A DNA stretch of 25,001 nucleotides from an uncultured Treponema sp. (GCA_937915735.1 CALGGS010000187.1:1-25001), one strand, 5' to 3'; positions 14,760 through 21,736 are shown, counted from the first letter of the stretch. The notes: generated by a model not told the origin, from the sequence alone. Translations and numbers: made by a program.

Positions 14760-15371
14760 CTAGTCCTTAATAAGCTTATAAAATGACTTGATATAGTCAA
14801 TAAAAGAGAGCCAGCTTAAAAGAACGCACACGACAAAAAGAACTCGCGTTGACCATAAAAGCGAACTTCTTATGATATTGTCGATGAACTGGTAATCTGA
14901 AGGAAAGTGAAATTCGAACCGCTTGTAGCTTTCGAGGGTAAGGAAGAAAAAGCCTGTGATGATGTAAAAAACAGTCTTTAGCTTGCCACCCATTCTTGCG
15001 GCAATGGCAATTCCTTTTTTTGACGCAATCATCCTTAAGAAACTCTGGCTGAATTCACGGTAAAAGATGAGAATAAAAAGCACAAAAGGCATATAGCCCG
15101 CTTCAACTGCGCACAAAAAGACCGTAAGATTAAGAATCACATCTGCAAACGGGTCAAAAAGCTTTCCAAAATCACTGACCTCGTTATATTTTCGGGCATA
15201 GTGTCCGTCCCAATAATCGGTAACTTCGACAACTGCCAGAGTAGGAATCATAATGCATGCTGAAATTACTGCGAGAACATAGGAGCCTGTCCAAACCGGC
15301 AGGTTAAAAATCAAATAAAAAATAGGCGCAAAAAGAGCGCGTGAAAGCGTAAACCGATTAGAAACTGTCAT
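14760..15371 (-). CDS. CDP-alcohol phosphatidyltransferase (PgsA-like)
   Basis: This inner-membrane enzyme joins a CDP-activated lipid to an alcohol, most likely glycerol-3-phosphate or a similar acceptor. The complete family signature DG-x2-AR-x8-G-x3-D-x3-D is present as D55-G56 through G69, D73 and D77 (numbered from the ATG at 15371), flanked by about six hydrophobic segments. The 203-residue length suits PgsA. The exact acceptor alcohol cannot be settled from sequence, so I give no symbol. The longest frame starts with a TTG at 15395 and adds eight residues. I prefer the ATG at 15371: a perfect TATAAT lies inside that extension and ends 7 nt before this ATG. It is divergent from rmuC. 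Confidence 0.88.
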   Translation of the reverse strand: MTVSNRFTLSRALFAPIFYLIFNLPVWTGSYVLAVISACIMIPTLAVVEVTDYWDGHYARKYNEVSDFGKLFDPFADVILNLTVFLCAVEAGYMPFVLFILIFYREFSQSFLRMIASKKGIAIAARMGGKLKTVFYIITGFFFLTLESYKRFEFHFPSDYQFIDNIIRSSLLWSTRVLFVVCVLLSWLSFIDYIKSFYKLIKD

Positions 15372-15378
15372 TGCATTG

Positions 15379-15407
15379 ATTATAAAATTTTTCAAAGAAA
15401 AAGTAAA
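15379..15407 (-). promoter_or_regulatory. Promoter of the pgsA-like gene (leaderless candidate)
   Basis: TTTACT (15402-15407), 17-nt spacer, perfect TATAAT (15379-15384), then 7 nt to the ATG at 15371. Confidence 0.6.
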
Positions 15408-15454
15408 TTAGAGGAACTTTTTCATGCAAAATAAATCTGCCTGAAAAAAAACTA

Positions 15455-15483
15455 CTGCCGCCGATATTATTCTGTGCTATTAT
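15455..15483 (+). promoter_or_regulatory. Promoter of rmuC (leaderless candidate)
   Basis: TATTAT (15478-15483) lies 7 nt before the ATG at 15491. The -35 window holds only a weak CTGCCG (15455-15460). No Shine-Dalgarno site is present. Confidence 0.4.
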
Positions 15484-15490
15484 ATTGATT

Positions 15491-16369
15491 ATGGAAATAA
15501 ACTCTGCGAACATTTCAACTCCCTATTTTGTCATAATAACTCTTGCTGTTTTAGTTCTCGTTCTTTTAGCCCTGCTTTTTCATTCGGTTTTAGAGCGTTC
15601 AAAAGTTCCTCTGTCAGAGCTTAAGGAAAAGCTTGCTTCTCTTGAAGAAGCGACGGTTCAAATGCGGGAAATCGGCAGGGAGATTTCCTCGCTTAAAACG
15701 ATATTACACGCCCCAAAGCTGAGGGGAAATTTCGGGGAATATCTACTCAACAAGCTCTTAAAAGATACCCTTCCGCCCCAGAATTTTTCGACTCAGTATC
15801 AATTTTCTGACGGCGCGGCAGTGGACTCGATTATCAGGCTGGGGAAAAACATAATTCCGATTGACTCAAAATTCCCTCTTGAAAGTTTTGAGAGATTTTT
15901 GTCCGCAGAGGATATTGAAGGCAGAAAAAAAGCAAAATCAGAATTCACTCGCTCGGTAAAGGGGCGAATCGATGAAATTTCAAAAAAATATATTCGCCCT
16001 GAAGAAGGAACCTTTGACTTTGCGCTCATGTACATTCCTTCAGAAAGAGTGTATTACGAAATTCTGACAGGAGAAGCAGGTAAAGGCTGGGAGCTTTTTG
16101 AATATTCAATGAAAAGCCGCGTGATTCCAGTTTCACCGAACACATTCTATGCTTATCTTATGTCCATCGTTTATGGACTGAAGGGCTTGAAAATCGAGGA
16201 GCAGGCCGAAAATATCATAAAAAAGCTGGGCGGAATTCAGAAGAATTTTTCGGATTTACAGGAAGAGATGGCAGTTCTTGGCCGCCATATTTCAAACACA
16301 AATTCAAAATTCAGCGAAATCCAAGAAAAAGCCGTCAAGATTGAAAATCTTTTAAATCAGAATTTTTAG
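15491..16369 (+). CDS. rmuC: RmuC family protein
   Basis: RmuC proteins limit recombination at inverted repeats and have a nuclease-like core. This one has a single N-terminal membrane segment (about residues 12-32), a coiled coil with heptad Leu/Ile (about 38-70), and the RmuC domain with LRGNFGEYLLNKLL, IDSKFPLESFERFL and VIPVSPNTFYAYLMSI. A second coiled coil closes the C-terminus. The length (293 aa) is on the short side compared with E. coli RmuC but common for stand-alone versions. The frame can begin two codons earlier at a TTG; the ATG at 15491 fits the 7-nt spacing from the -10 box. Several long inverted repeats follow directly after the stop. Confidence 0.9.
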   Translation: MEINSANISTPYFVIITLAVLVLVLLALLFHSVLERSKVPLSELKEKLASLEEATVQMREIGREISSLKTILHAPKLRGNFGEYLLNKLLKDTLPPQNFSTQYQFSDGAAVDSIIRLGKNIIPIDSKFPLESFERFLSAEDIEGRKKAKSEFTRSVKGRIDEISKKYIRPEEGTFDFALMYIPSERVYYEILTGEAGKGWELFEYSMKSRVIPVSPNTFYAYLMSIVYGLKGLKIEEQAENIIKKLGGIQKNFSDLQEEMAVLGRHISNTNSKFSEIQEKAVKIENLLNQNF

Positions 16370-16412
16370 GGAAGTGCTGATTAACACTTGAAGCGATTAA
16401 TCCGCACTTCCC
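16369..16412. repeat. Long imperfect palindrome at the rmuC stop
   Basis: GGGAAGTGC (16369-16377) pairs with GCACTTCCC (16404-16412). After one mismatch, GATTAA (16379-16384) pairs with TTAATC (16397-16402). The first base overlaps the rmuC stop codon. No T-run follows on either strand, so it is not a standard terminator. Confidence 0.75.
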
Positions 16413-16416
16413 GACA

Positions 16417-16464
16417 AACTGCCGTAACTCTCGATTGGCTTTGCCAAAAGAGTTACGGACAGTT
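16417..16464. repeat. Second palindrome after rmuC
   Basis: AACTG, CCGTAACTCT and TTGGC (16417-16439) pair with GCCAA, AGAGTTACGG and CAGTT (16443-16464), giving about 20 bp with small bulges and a TTT loop. There is no T-run. Confidence 0.75.
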
Positions 16465-16480
16465 AGCAACATTCAAGGTT

Positions 16481-16517
16481 AACACTGAAAAATCCTCATT
16501 AGGATTTATTCAGTGTT
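16481..16517. repeat. Third palindrome after rmuC
   Basis: AACACTGAA plus AAATCCT (16481-16496) pair with AGGATTT plus TTCAGTGTT (16501-16517) around a CATT loop with one bulged base. There is no T-run. Confidence 0.75.
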
Positions 16518-16530
16518 TCCTTAGCTTTGA

Positions 16531-16690
16531 GGCTGTCCAATAAGTATGAGTCATTGCTGTGCTCAAGGGCATTGCTTGTCGCCCTTGCTTTGATACCCTG
16601 CCATTGCCCGGCTTGACCGGGCAATCTCACGCTGGGGGATTTTCGGGTCAAGCCCGAAAATGACACTTTTTGAATTTATTAGTCATCCCC
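16531..16690 (+). repeat. Palindromic dispersed element, copy A (downstream of the TRAP operon)
   Basis: The left end is GGCTGTCCAATAAGTATGAG; the right end is a degenerate inverted version (ATTTATTAGTCATCCCC). Inside are ATTGCCCGG/CCGGGCAAT and TTTTCGGG/CCCGAAAA hairpins and the phrase AATGACACTTTTTGAA. Copy B at 20569-20690 shares the ends, the CATTGC...GGCAATCTC block and the CGGGTCAAGCCCGAAAATG block. Terminal inverted repeats, small size and no ORF suggest a MITE-like element. The right end extends into the last codons of the TRAP permease gene and supplies its TGA. Confidence 0.7.
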
Positions 16691-18734
16691 TTTTTCGTCT
16701 TAAAATCTGGGCAATAATCAAAGCCACAAGAAGAACTACGCCACAAAGGTCTGTTTTCGGATTCGGGTCAATGCAGCAAAGGCCTGCACCGACAAAGCAA
16801 AGACGCTCGATTACGGAAAAAGCCGTTTTAAGGGCAGGAGAAAGCTCAAAATTGTTCAAAAAGCCGGTATGGCTGAAAGCGTAGCCCTCAAGGCCCACTG
16901 AAATCGAGAACATTCCGATTAAAGCCGTGACAGTGATTCCAATGATTGAAAGAGCATCCGCTCCAAGCATAAGCATTTGAGGATTATAAATGAACATATA
17001 CGGCACTATAAAGGCACCGATTGCAAGCTTCGTAGCATTCACTGCGGTTAGCATAGGACGGGCCTTCGCTATGGCGGCTCCTGCGATGGCTGCAAGGGCG
17101 ACAGGCGGCGTTACATCGGCAATGATTCCAAAATAAAAGGCAAACATATGCGCCGGTAAAAGCTGCTCAGGAGTCGGACTTGTGTTTCCGTAAACACAGC
17201 GTACAATTGCCCCCGCCGTAATAGTCGAAGTGATGAGGTAATTAGCCGTAGTCGGAGCCCCCATTCCCAGAATAATTGAAGAAATCATCGTCAGAAAAAG
17301 CGTGACGAAAAGCTTTCCGTGGGCAAGGGCAACAAGTCCCGCCCCAAGCTTTAAGCCAAGCCCCGTAAGAGTTACAACACCGATAATAATTCCTGCCATT
17401 CCACAGGCAATCGCCACACTGATAACTCCACGGGCAGCCGCACAAAGAACTTCTACCAAATCATTAAGATTAAAGCGAGGTTTATTCCCTTTTGCGACAT
17501 CTACAAACGAGACGCCGATTGCAATCACAATAATAGAAACGATTCCCATAAGGGCAGAATATGTCGCAGTTTTTCCAGAGCACAGGAAAAAGATGATTAC
17601 CGCAAGGGGCAAAATCATATATCCGCGGGAAAGGAAAAGCGGGAAAAAGCGGGGAAGTTCTTCCTTTGGCAAGCCCTTAAGTCCCAGTTTATGAGCCTCA
17701 AGATGAACTGTGATAAAAATTCCCGAAAAATAAAGGAGAGCCGGAATTATGGCTGCCTTCACGACGGTAAGATATGGAACTCCGACACTTTCTGCCATTA
17801 AAAAGGCGGCCGCTCCCATAATTGGAGGCATAAGCTGTCCGCCAGTTGAAGAGGCTGCCTCTACGGCACCAGCGAATTCCCCCTTGTAACCGAGTTTTTT
17901 CATCATCGGAATCGTAAAGGAACCAGAGCCGACAGTGTTTGAGACAGAGCTTCCAGAGACAGTTCCGAGAAGAGCGGAAGAAAGGACGGCAACCTTGGCA
18001 GGTCCGCCACTGGCACCGCCCGCAATCGAATTACAGGCGTCAATAAAAAACTGACCAATTCCTGTTTTTTCGAGAAAAGCCCCGAAAAGAATAAAGAGGA
18101 AGATGAATGTCGAACAGGCGCCAATCGGAGTTCCCATAATACCTTCGGTGGTATAGAACAAATGGCTGACAACCCTAGTAAGCTTGTAGCCGCGATGATT
18201 TAAGAAGCCTGGTAAATATTTACCAATAAAAGCGTAGAGAATAAAGGCTCCCGCAATAATCATAATCGGTAGCCCGACGATTCTGCGGCAGCTTTCAAAC
18301 AAAATAATGATTCCTATAACACCGACGACAATATCAAGGGGAGTATAGGCCCCCGCACGGAAGACAATCGCACGGAAATTGACAATGTAATAGCTCCAGC
18401 AGCCAGAGCCAACAAAAGCCAAAACAACATCGTAAATCGGGAGCGTATTTTTTGGCATGGATTTTGTCGCAGGAAAAAGCAAAAAGGCCAGGAACTGAAC
18501 GAAAGCGAGGTGACTTGAGCGCACAATCTGAGCCGGGACTCGGCCGCTTAAAGTCGCATAAAGCTGAAAAATACAAAAGGCAATAGAAACGAGTACGGTA
18601 ATATACTGCCGCCAGCACTTATGCTCACGATAAGACTGCTCACGGTCAAGCTCCTTCATAAGATTCTTGATTTCATCCTCGTTTGTAGTAGGAAGCAATC
18701 TCTCAACGAGTGGATTTTCTTTTGACTCATCCAT
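16683..18734 (-). CDS. TRAP transporter permease, fused 4TM/12TM (TAXI type)
   Basis: This protein (683 aa) combines the small DctQ-like and large DctM-like membrane subunits of a TAXI-type TRAP transporter in one chain. It has a soluble N-terminus of ~40 residues, then many hydrophobic segments. The family signature region GGPAKVAVLSSALLGTVSGS, then SFTIPMMKKLGYKGEFAGA and STGGQLMPPIMGAAAFLMAE, is well preserved. Uptake would be driven by an ion gradient; the substrate is unknown. GGAG lies about 7 nt before the ATG. It is the third gene of an operon with the TAXI binding protein and a DUF1850 gene. The last two codons and the stop fall within the right end of repeat copy A, so the C-terminus may have been altered by the repeat. 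Confidence 0.93.
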   Translation of the reverse strand: MDESKENPLVERLLPTTNEDEIKNLMKELDREQSYREHKCWRQYITVLVSIAFCIFQLYATLSGRVPAQIVRSSHLAFVQFLAFLLFPATKSMPKNTLPIYDVVLAFVGSGCWSYYIVNFRAIVFRAGAYTPLDIVVGVIGIIILFESCRRIVGLPIMIIAGAFILYAFIGKYLPGFLNHRGYKLTRVVSHLFYTTEGIMGTPIGACSTFIFLFILFGAFLEKTGIGQFFIDACNSIAGGASGGPAKVAVLSSALLGTVSGSSVSNTVGSGSFTIPMMKKLGYKGEFAGAVEAASSTGGQLMPPIMGAAAFLMAESVGVPYLTVVKAAIIPALLYFSGIFITVHLEAHKLGLKGLPKEELPRFFPLFLSRGYMILPLAVIIFFLCSGKTATYSALMGIVSIIVIAIGVSFVDVAKGNKPRFNLNDLVEVLCAAARGVISVAIACGMAGIIIGVVTLTGLGLKLGAGLVALAHGKLFVTLFLTMISSIILGMGAPTTANYLITSTITAGAIVRCVYGNTSPTPEQLLPAHMFAFYFGIIADVTPPVALAAIAGAAIAKARPMLTAVNATKLAIGAFIVPYMFIYNPQMLMLGADALSIIGITVTALIGMFSISVGLEGYAFSHTGFLNNFELSPALKTAFSVIERLCFVGAGLCCIDPNPKTDLCGVVLLVALIIAQILRRKRG

Positions 18735-18741
18735 ACTTTTT

Positions 18742-18790
18742 CTCCAGAAATTAAACCACGAATTGCACGAACGACATTAATTTTGTGGTT
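18742..18790. repeat. Dispersed 'ACCACGAATTGCACGAA'-type repeat, copy 2, with hairpin
   Basis: Between the DUF1850 and TRAP genes, TTAAACCAC and GTGGTTTAA (minus-strand reading) form a 9-bp stem around a loop of about 25 nt with the words TGTCGTTCGTGCAATTC. It lies inside the operon transcript just before the TRAP ribosome site. Confidence 0.6.
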
Positions 18791-19317
18791 TAAATTTTTT
18801 TTGTCATTAAAAGCCCCAGCACCGACATCCGTTTTATTTCAAAAACAAGGCTTGTCTGAGGCTTGAAAAAATTTTTCAGGAAAAATTCGTTTGACTCCGT
18901 AAAGCTCATGCCATCCAGCGCCTCTTTTCCGACAGAAACTGAGTGCTCGGCAACGACACCGACTGCCATTAAAAGGCTTGGAAGCGTTCTGTGCAAATCT
19001 GAAATTACATATCCCTTATCGGTGACTGAAAATTTTGAGCCGGGAGTCTCCTGTGCCTCTGGGATTCCCGCCCCGTAAGAGACAAATTCCGTCATAAAAA
19101 GCTCAAGCATTCCGCTGTCCGTGGCACGGTAAAAATCATGAACCCGTCCCTTGTTCACGGAATGTGTATAGCTGATTACGAAGCCAGTTTTAGCCGCTTC
19201 AAGCGAATAAATTCTTTCTGAAAAATTCTTACGATTTGAAATAGACAAAACCCGTACAAAAGGCAAGTTAAGAGCCAAAAGCAGCACGGGGAGCGCCAAA
19301 ATTAATTTTTTTTTCAT
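18790..19317 (-). CDS. DUF1850 domain protein
   Basis: This 175-residue exported protein matches the DUF1850 family by the pattern ISYTHSVNKGRVHDFYR, then ELFMTEFVSYGAGIPE. The family is repeatedly found beside TAXI-TRAP transporter genes; its molecular role is not established to my knowledge. A signal peptide or anchor spans the first ~25 residues (MKKKLILALPVLLLALNLPF), so it acts outside the inner membrane. It sits between the TAXI binding-protein and TRAP permease genes in the same direction. No Shine-Dalgarno site precedes its ATG, and a large hairpin lies just upstream, so its translation may be low. Confidence 0.85.
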   Translation of the reverse strand: MKKKLILALPVLLLALNLPFVRVLSISNRKNFSERIYSLEAAKTGFVISYTHSVNKGRVHDFYRATDSGMLELFMTEFVSYGAGIPEAQETPGSKFSVTDKGYVISDLHRTLPSLLMAVGVVAEHSVSVGKEALDGMSFTESNEFFLKNFFKPQTSLVFEIKRMSVLGLLMTKKI

Positions 19318-19325
19318 TAAATTTT

Positions 19326-19426
19326 AACCACGGATTACACCAACCTCACTAATTTATATGGAACTTTGAAAAATTGCAATTTTCCGAAGTTCCCTTAATT
19401 CGTGAAAATCAGTGTAATTTGCGGTT
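19326..19426. repeat. Dispersed repeat, copy 3: nested hairpins between TAXI and DUF1850 genes
   Basis: The outer arms AACCACGGATTACAC and GTGTAATTTGCGGTT pair imperfectly, and an inner 15-bp stem (19360-19393, GGAACTT to AAGTTCC) with one mismatch closes on a TGCA loop. The outer words match the repeat type at 16-49 and 18742-18790. Lying in the operon mRNA just after the binding-protein gene, it could stabilise that upstream message. Confidence 0.7.
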
Positions 19427-19434
19427 TATTTGTT

Positions 19435-20382
19435 TTAGTTCAAAACACCAATTTCTTTGAAATATTTTGCAGCACCCGGATGGAAGGGAACAGAAATTCC
19501 TGTTACCGCAGACTGTGCGCTAACTTCCTTTCCTTTTGCGTGAGCAGTTCCAAGCTCATCAAGGTTTTCAAAGAGAGCCTTTGTCATTTCGTAAACCGTG
19601 TTTTCATCGAGAGAAGCACTTACAGCCAGAGTAGCCTTGATTGCGAGAGCCTCTGTGTCCTCGTCAGTTCCGTTGTAAGTTCCTGCAGGAATGACGGTCT
19701 TTGTGTAGAATGAATATTTGTTGCAGATAGAGTCAGCTTCAGGACCATTTACAGGAATAAGAACGAGGCCGGCCGTGAAGGCAAGCTCTTGCAAAGCGCT
19801 GTTTGGAACACCGGCCGTAACAAAGCAAGCGTCGAGAGTTCCGTTCTGCAAGCCTTCTGCACTTTCCTTGAAAGAAAGATTGTTTTTCTGAATGTCGTCA
19901 AAAGTGATTCCGTAACCTTCGAGAATCTGTTTTGCATTGAATTCTACTCCACTTCCAGCGTCACCGACAGAAACCCTTTTTCCATGCAAGTCAGAGATTG
20001 ATTTGATTCCGCTTGATTTAGAAGCCGCAATCTGAACGACCTCAGGGTACAAGGTTCCGACAGAAGCGAGATTTTCAAGCTTTTGGCCGGCGAACATATC
20101 TGAGCCACGATAAGCGTAGTCCATAACATCATTCTGAACTGTAGCGAATTCCGCATCCCCATTAGAAATAAGGCGAAGGTTTTCTGCGGAAGCACCAGTA
20201 GCCTGAGCAGTTACGTTCATATTCTCGATTTTTGTGTTCCAGATATTGGCAATTGCCCCACCAAACGGATAGTAAGTTCCACCAGTTCCGCCAGTTGCGA
20301 GAATGAAGTTCTTTTTTTCGTTACATCCTGAAAGGGCAAGCAAGGCACCCAAAACAGAAGCGAAGAAAACGATTTTTTTCAT
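19435..20382 (-). CDS. TAXI-family TRAP transporter solute-binding lipoprotein
   Basis: This 315-residue periplasmic binding protein presents substrate to the fused TRAP permease. The lipoprotein signal ends in ALSGC (Cys20). The TAXI family features are clear: ILATGGTGGTYYPFGGAIA at the start of the mature protein, VTAQATGASAENLRLI, LHGKRVSVGDAGSGVEFNA, and FHPGAAKYFKE near the end. The ligand is not readable; TAXI proteins with known ligands bind small acids such as glutamate, but most are uncharacterised. AGAGGT lies about 5 nt before the ATG. It is the first gene of the operon. Confidence 0.93.
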   Translation of the reverse strand: MKKIVFFASVLGALLALSGCNEKKNFILATGGTGGTYYPFGGAIANIWNTKIENMNVTAQATGASAENLRLISNGDAEFATVQNDVMDYAYRGSDMFAGQKLENLASVGTLYPEVVQIAASKSSGIKSISDLHGKRVSVGDAGSGVEFNAKQILEGYGITFDDIQKNNLSFKESAEGLQNGTLDACFVTAGVPNSALQELAFTAGLVLIPVNGPEADSICNKYSFYTKTVIPAGTYNGTDEDTEALAIKATLAVSASLDENTVYEMTKALFENLDELGTAHAKGKEVSAQSAVTGISVPFHPGAAKYFKEIGVLN

Positions 20383-20412
20383 ATTAGACCTCTTATTTAA
20401 GATATATTTGAC

Positions 20413-20441
20413 ATTTTACAATAAAAAATAAAAGATGAGAA
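20413..20441 (-). promoter_or_regulatory. Promoter of the TAXI-TRAP operon
   Basis: TTCTCA (20436-20441), 17-nt spacer, TAAAAT (20413-20418). The transcript would have a leader of about 25 nt that includes the AGAGGT ribosome site. Confidence 0.5.
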
Positions 20442-20510
20442 GATATCGGAAATGAAATCATCGCATTTAACAAAACTAGTCCTTCTTTCAGAACTTCTAC
20501 CAAGGGGTTT

Positions 20511-20561
20511 TAGGGGATTTCCCCTAGGAGAAGGGGGTATGGTGAAGACAGTTTACTGTCT
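20511..20561. repeat. Two small perfect hairpins next to repeat copy B
   Basis: TAGGGG-ATTT-CCCCTA (20511-20526) and AGACAG-TTTA-CTGTCT (20546-20561). They sit in the non-coding gap between the TAXI gene and fliS and border the palindromic element. They show no coding potential or T-run. Confidence 0.6.
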
Positions 20562-20568
20562 GAACCTA

Positions 20569-20690
20569 GGGGATGACCAATAAGTATGAGTCATTGCCGT
20601 GCTCGACACGGCAATCTCTTGTACTGTAATTAAATAGATTTTCGGGTCAAGCCCGAAAATGACACTTTTTGAACTTATTGGACAGCCCCC
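20569..20690 (+). repeat. Palindromic dispersed element, copy B (upstream of the TRAP operon)
   Basis: The ends are GGGGATGACCAATAAGT and ACTTATTGGACAGCCCC, inverted repeats of each other with a few changes. The interior has ATTGCCGTG/CACGGCAAT and TTTTCGGG/CCCGAAAA hairpins. It is in the same orientation as copy A (16531-16690), and the two bracket the TAXI-TRAP operon. Confidence 0.75.
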
Positions 20691-20718
20691 TTTTCTATAA
20701 AATTTTCTATTTTCAACT

Positions 20719-20745
20719 TTCATTTTTCATTTTACTAACCGATAA
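20719..20745 (+). promoter_or_regulatory. Sigma-28-like flagellar promoter of fliS
   Basis: ACCGATAA (20738-20745) matches seven of eight bases of the FliA -10 consensus GCCGATAA. The -35 window 11 nt upstream (TTCATTTT, 20719-20726) matches the TAAAGTTT consensus at five of eight. The position before a flagellar chaperone gene supports it. Confidence 0.55.
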
Positions 20746-20784
20746 TTTTAAAGTAAAAATCTGTTTTTCGGGAGGGAAAACAAA

Positions 20785-21228
20785 ATGGCATTTGGAAATC
20801 CTTATGCAGCCTATCAAAAAACTGCCGTAAACACTGCCAGCCAGGGAAAGCTCGTCGTCATGCTCTATCAGGGGGCGGCAAAAGAAATGCAGGCAGCTTA
20901 TGACAGCTTCGGTTCTGGCGACAAGCTTCCTGCCAGCGCGATTGAAAGCTTCGGAAAGCATCTTATGAAGTCGCAGGAAATCATCAACGAGCTCCAAGTT
21001 TCTCTGGATATGGACAAAGGCGGTCAAATTGCTCAGAATTTGATGTCGCTCTATGTTTATTTCAACAAGGAATTGATGGATGTAAGCATTAAACAGGACA
21101 AAGGAAAGCTCCGTCAAATCTTAGATATGATAAAAGAGCTTTGTTCTGCATGGGAGTCTGCCGCTCAAAACACGAGCGTAGATTCAATTCCACAGGCACA
21201 GCGAACGCTCAACATAACGGCGGGCTGA
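20785..21228 (+). CDS. fliS: Flagellar export chaperone FliS
   Basis: FliS is a cytoplasmic chaperone that binds the C-terminus of flagellin and keeps it unfolded for export; in spirochaetes the filament is periplasmic. The 147-residue protein shows the family start NPYAAYQKTAVNTASQGKLV, then VMLYQGAAKEM, and the mid-helix region NELQVSLDMDKGGQIAQNL followed by LYVYFNKELMDV. A strong GGGAGGG lies 8 nt before the ATG, and a sigma-28-like promoter is at 20719-20745. It heads a two-gene unit with an FlgN-like gene 18 nt downstream. Confidence 0.95.
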   Translation: MAFGNPYAAYQKTAVNTASQGKLVVMLYQGAAKEMQAAYDSFGSGDKLPASAIESFGKHLMKSQEIINELQVSLDMDKGGQIAQNLMSLYVYFNKELMDVSIKQDKGKLRQILDMIKELCSAWESAAQNTSVDSIPQAQRTLNITAG

Positions 21229-21246
21229 TTTTAACGGAGGAAAACT

Positions 21247-21735
21247 ATGGCAAAGGAGCTTACACAGGAAGAACTTTCTGAAAGGGTTGCGATTTTAAAA
21301 AGATTCCGCTCGCTTCTGGAGCAGCAAAGGAACAAATTTCAAGAATATCTTATGGTTCTTGAAAATCAGGAAGGAAAAATTGAGATAGAAGACGGAGACG
21401 CTATAGTCGCCCACGCAGAGCTTGAAAACCAGATTGTAAAGAATCTTGCAAGCCTGCAGAAGGTTATCGTTCCTATGCAGGGGATGTACAAGGCGATTTC
21501 CAGCGGAGTTCCTGTCGCAGAGAATTCTACAGTCGAAAGCCTTCAGCTTGATTTGGCGAATTTGCAGAAAAAAGTTCTCGCTCAGAACGAAAGAAACAGA
21601 ATCCTTTTGCAAAGCCAGATGGTCAAAATCAAAAATCAGATTGGAAATTTGAACCTTCACAATCCCTACCGGGGACATTCTTCTGTTTACGCAGAAAAAG
21701 CGGCGGTAGGAAGCGTTATAGAGTTTAACGCATAA
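21247..21735 (+). CDS. FlgN-like flagellar chaperone / coiled-coil protein
   Basis: This 162-residue helical protein has long amphipathic heptads (SERVAILKRFRSLLEQQRNK, then SLQLDLANLQKKVLAQNERN) and no membrane segment. Size, helical content, the C-terminal NPYRGHSSVYAEKA segment and its place after fliS fit an FlgN-type chaperone for the hook-filament junction proteins. FlgN sequences are weakly conserved, so the call rests largely on context. GGAGG lies 6 nt before the ATG. A terminator-like hairpin follows the stop. Confidence 0.75.
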   Translation: MAKELTQEELSERVAILKRFRSLLEQQRNKFQEYLMVLENQEGKIEIEDGDAIVAHAELENQIVKNLASLQKVIVPMQGMYKAISSGVPVAENSTVESLQLDLANLQKKVLAQNERNRILLQSQMVKIKNQIGNLNLHNPYRGHSSVYAEKAAVGSVIEFNA

Positions 21736-21736
21736 A

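Noticed and set aside
14740..14785. Paired TAAGCTTA words near the pgsA-like stop
   Set aside because: Short and imperfect; no convincing stem with a T-run.
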